From Burkholderiales bacterium RIFCSPLOWO2_02_FULL_57_36 (lineage in GTDB: Bacteria > Pseudomonadota > Gammaproteobacteria > Burkholderiales > Burkholderiaceae_D), in assembly GCA_001770855.1 (NCBI GenBank), contig MESE01000142.1:141813-205812 (forward strand): DNA of 64,000 nucleotides, read 5' to 3'. Both the position numbers and the translations under genes were made by a program. Shown one piece after another: positions 63,883 to 64,000 of the stretch (position 1 is its first letter; every line of letters begins with the position of its first letter). The notes under the pieces are model-generated. The model made no database searches. It worked only from the letters and a program-made list of their open reading frames with translations, and was not told the origin of the DNA.

Positions 63883-64000
63883 GTGGTCCCTCTCTCTCCC
63901 AGCACATTTAAAGCCTACGACATACGCGGCATCGTCGGCGCTACCCTCGATGCCGGCATCGCCCGCCAGATCGGCCAAGCCTTCGGCACGGCGGTGCGCA
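63883..64000 (+). CDS. manB: Phosphomannomutase/phosphoglucomutase, 3' part outside the window
   Basis: Only the first 39 codons are present. The frame opens with GTG at 63883 (the codons upstream include no ATG) and reads VVPLSPSTFKAYDIRGIVG, the N-terminal signature of the ManB/AlgC alpha-D-phosphohexomutase family, followed by LDAGIARQIGQAFGTAV. It would convert mannose-6-phosphate to mannose-1-phosphate for ManC, and perhaps glucose-6-phosphate for the UDP- and dTDP-sugar branches. It lies 102 bases after wzz. Confidence 0.85.
   Translation, partial: MVPLSPSTFKAYDIRGIVGATLDAGIARQIGQAFGTAVR

Noticed and set aside
1..64000. CRISPR arrays, tRNA, rRNA or intact insertion sequences
   Set aside because: No regularly spaced repeats, cloverleaf-like gene, rRNA segment or transposase with terminal repeats was noticed on reading the window.

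Overview
The window looks like a stretch of a betaproteobacterial chromosome, most likely Burkholderiales/Oxalobacteraceae. This is inferred from the housekeeping block (chpA/pilL-type CheA, yqgE, ruvX, pyrR, pyrB, pyrC-like, plsC, apaH) and from protein character; no rRNA marker is present. About 7 kb of housekeeping genes on the left lead into a very large surface-polysaccharide (O-antigen/LPS) locus that fills 7.7-64 kb. No tRNA, rRNA, CRISPR array or intact insertion sequence was seen.

Layout. 0-7.6 kb: 3' part of a CheA-type hybrid kinase, a terminator, yqgE-ruvX-pyrR-pyrB-pyrC'-plsC, and apaH on the opposite strand. 7.7-12 kb: rfbB, rfbC and rfbD (dTDP-L-rhamnose; no rfbA seen) and a UDP-glucose dehydrogenase. 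11.9-24.5 kb: wbpB/wbpD/wbpE-like genes (UDP-2,3-diacetamido-uronic acid), Wzx, two Gfo/Idh oxidoreductases, a GT-B-like protein, a tiny coupled ORF, HisH/HisF-like subunits, a Wzy candidate, a WbpG-type amidotransferase and a glycosyltransferase. 24.5-30 kb: fnlA-fnlB-fnlC (UDP-L-FucNAc), a WbuB-type transferase and a WbpV-like reductase. 30.2-37.9 kb: a second WbpG/HisF/HisH set fused to a neuA-neuB-neuC-neuD operon ending in a CBS-aminotransferase fusion. This looks like synthesis of a CMP-legionaminic-type nonulosonic acid with an acetamidino group. A terminator follows.

38-51 kb: a GDP-mannose branch (gmd, sugar C-methyltransferase, N-formyltransferase, perosamine-synthase-like aminotransferase, manC, GDP-mannose hydrolase, an epimerase). 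It also carries a polyprenyl-phosphate-sugar pair (GT2 plus UPF0104 membrane protein) and a GT-C-like membrane protein. 51-59 kb: an O-acyltransferase and a reverse-strand group (methyltransferase, GT2, unrecognised protein, SMR-like small membrane protein, GT-C) that resembles a gtr-style periplasmic glycosylation module. 59-64 kb: the initiating phosphoglycosyl transferase, WbpM-type dehydratase, Wzz with a hexanucleotide repeat, and the start of a phosphomannomutase.

Together the genes make several activated sugars and assemble them on undecaprenyl phosphate. The units are then flipped by Wzx, polymerised by Wzy with Wzz, and probably decorated in the periplasm. The most striking point is that two different ammonia-channelling acetamidino modules sit in one locus. 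Their HisF-like subunits have lost opposite catalytic aspartates (position 11 in one, 130 in the other). The number of sugar pathways is more than one ordinary O-unit needs, so the locus may be a mosaic or serve two glycans.
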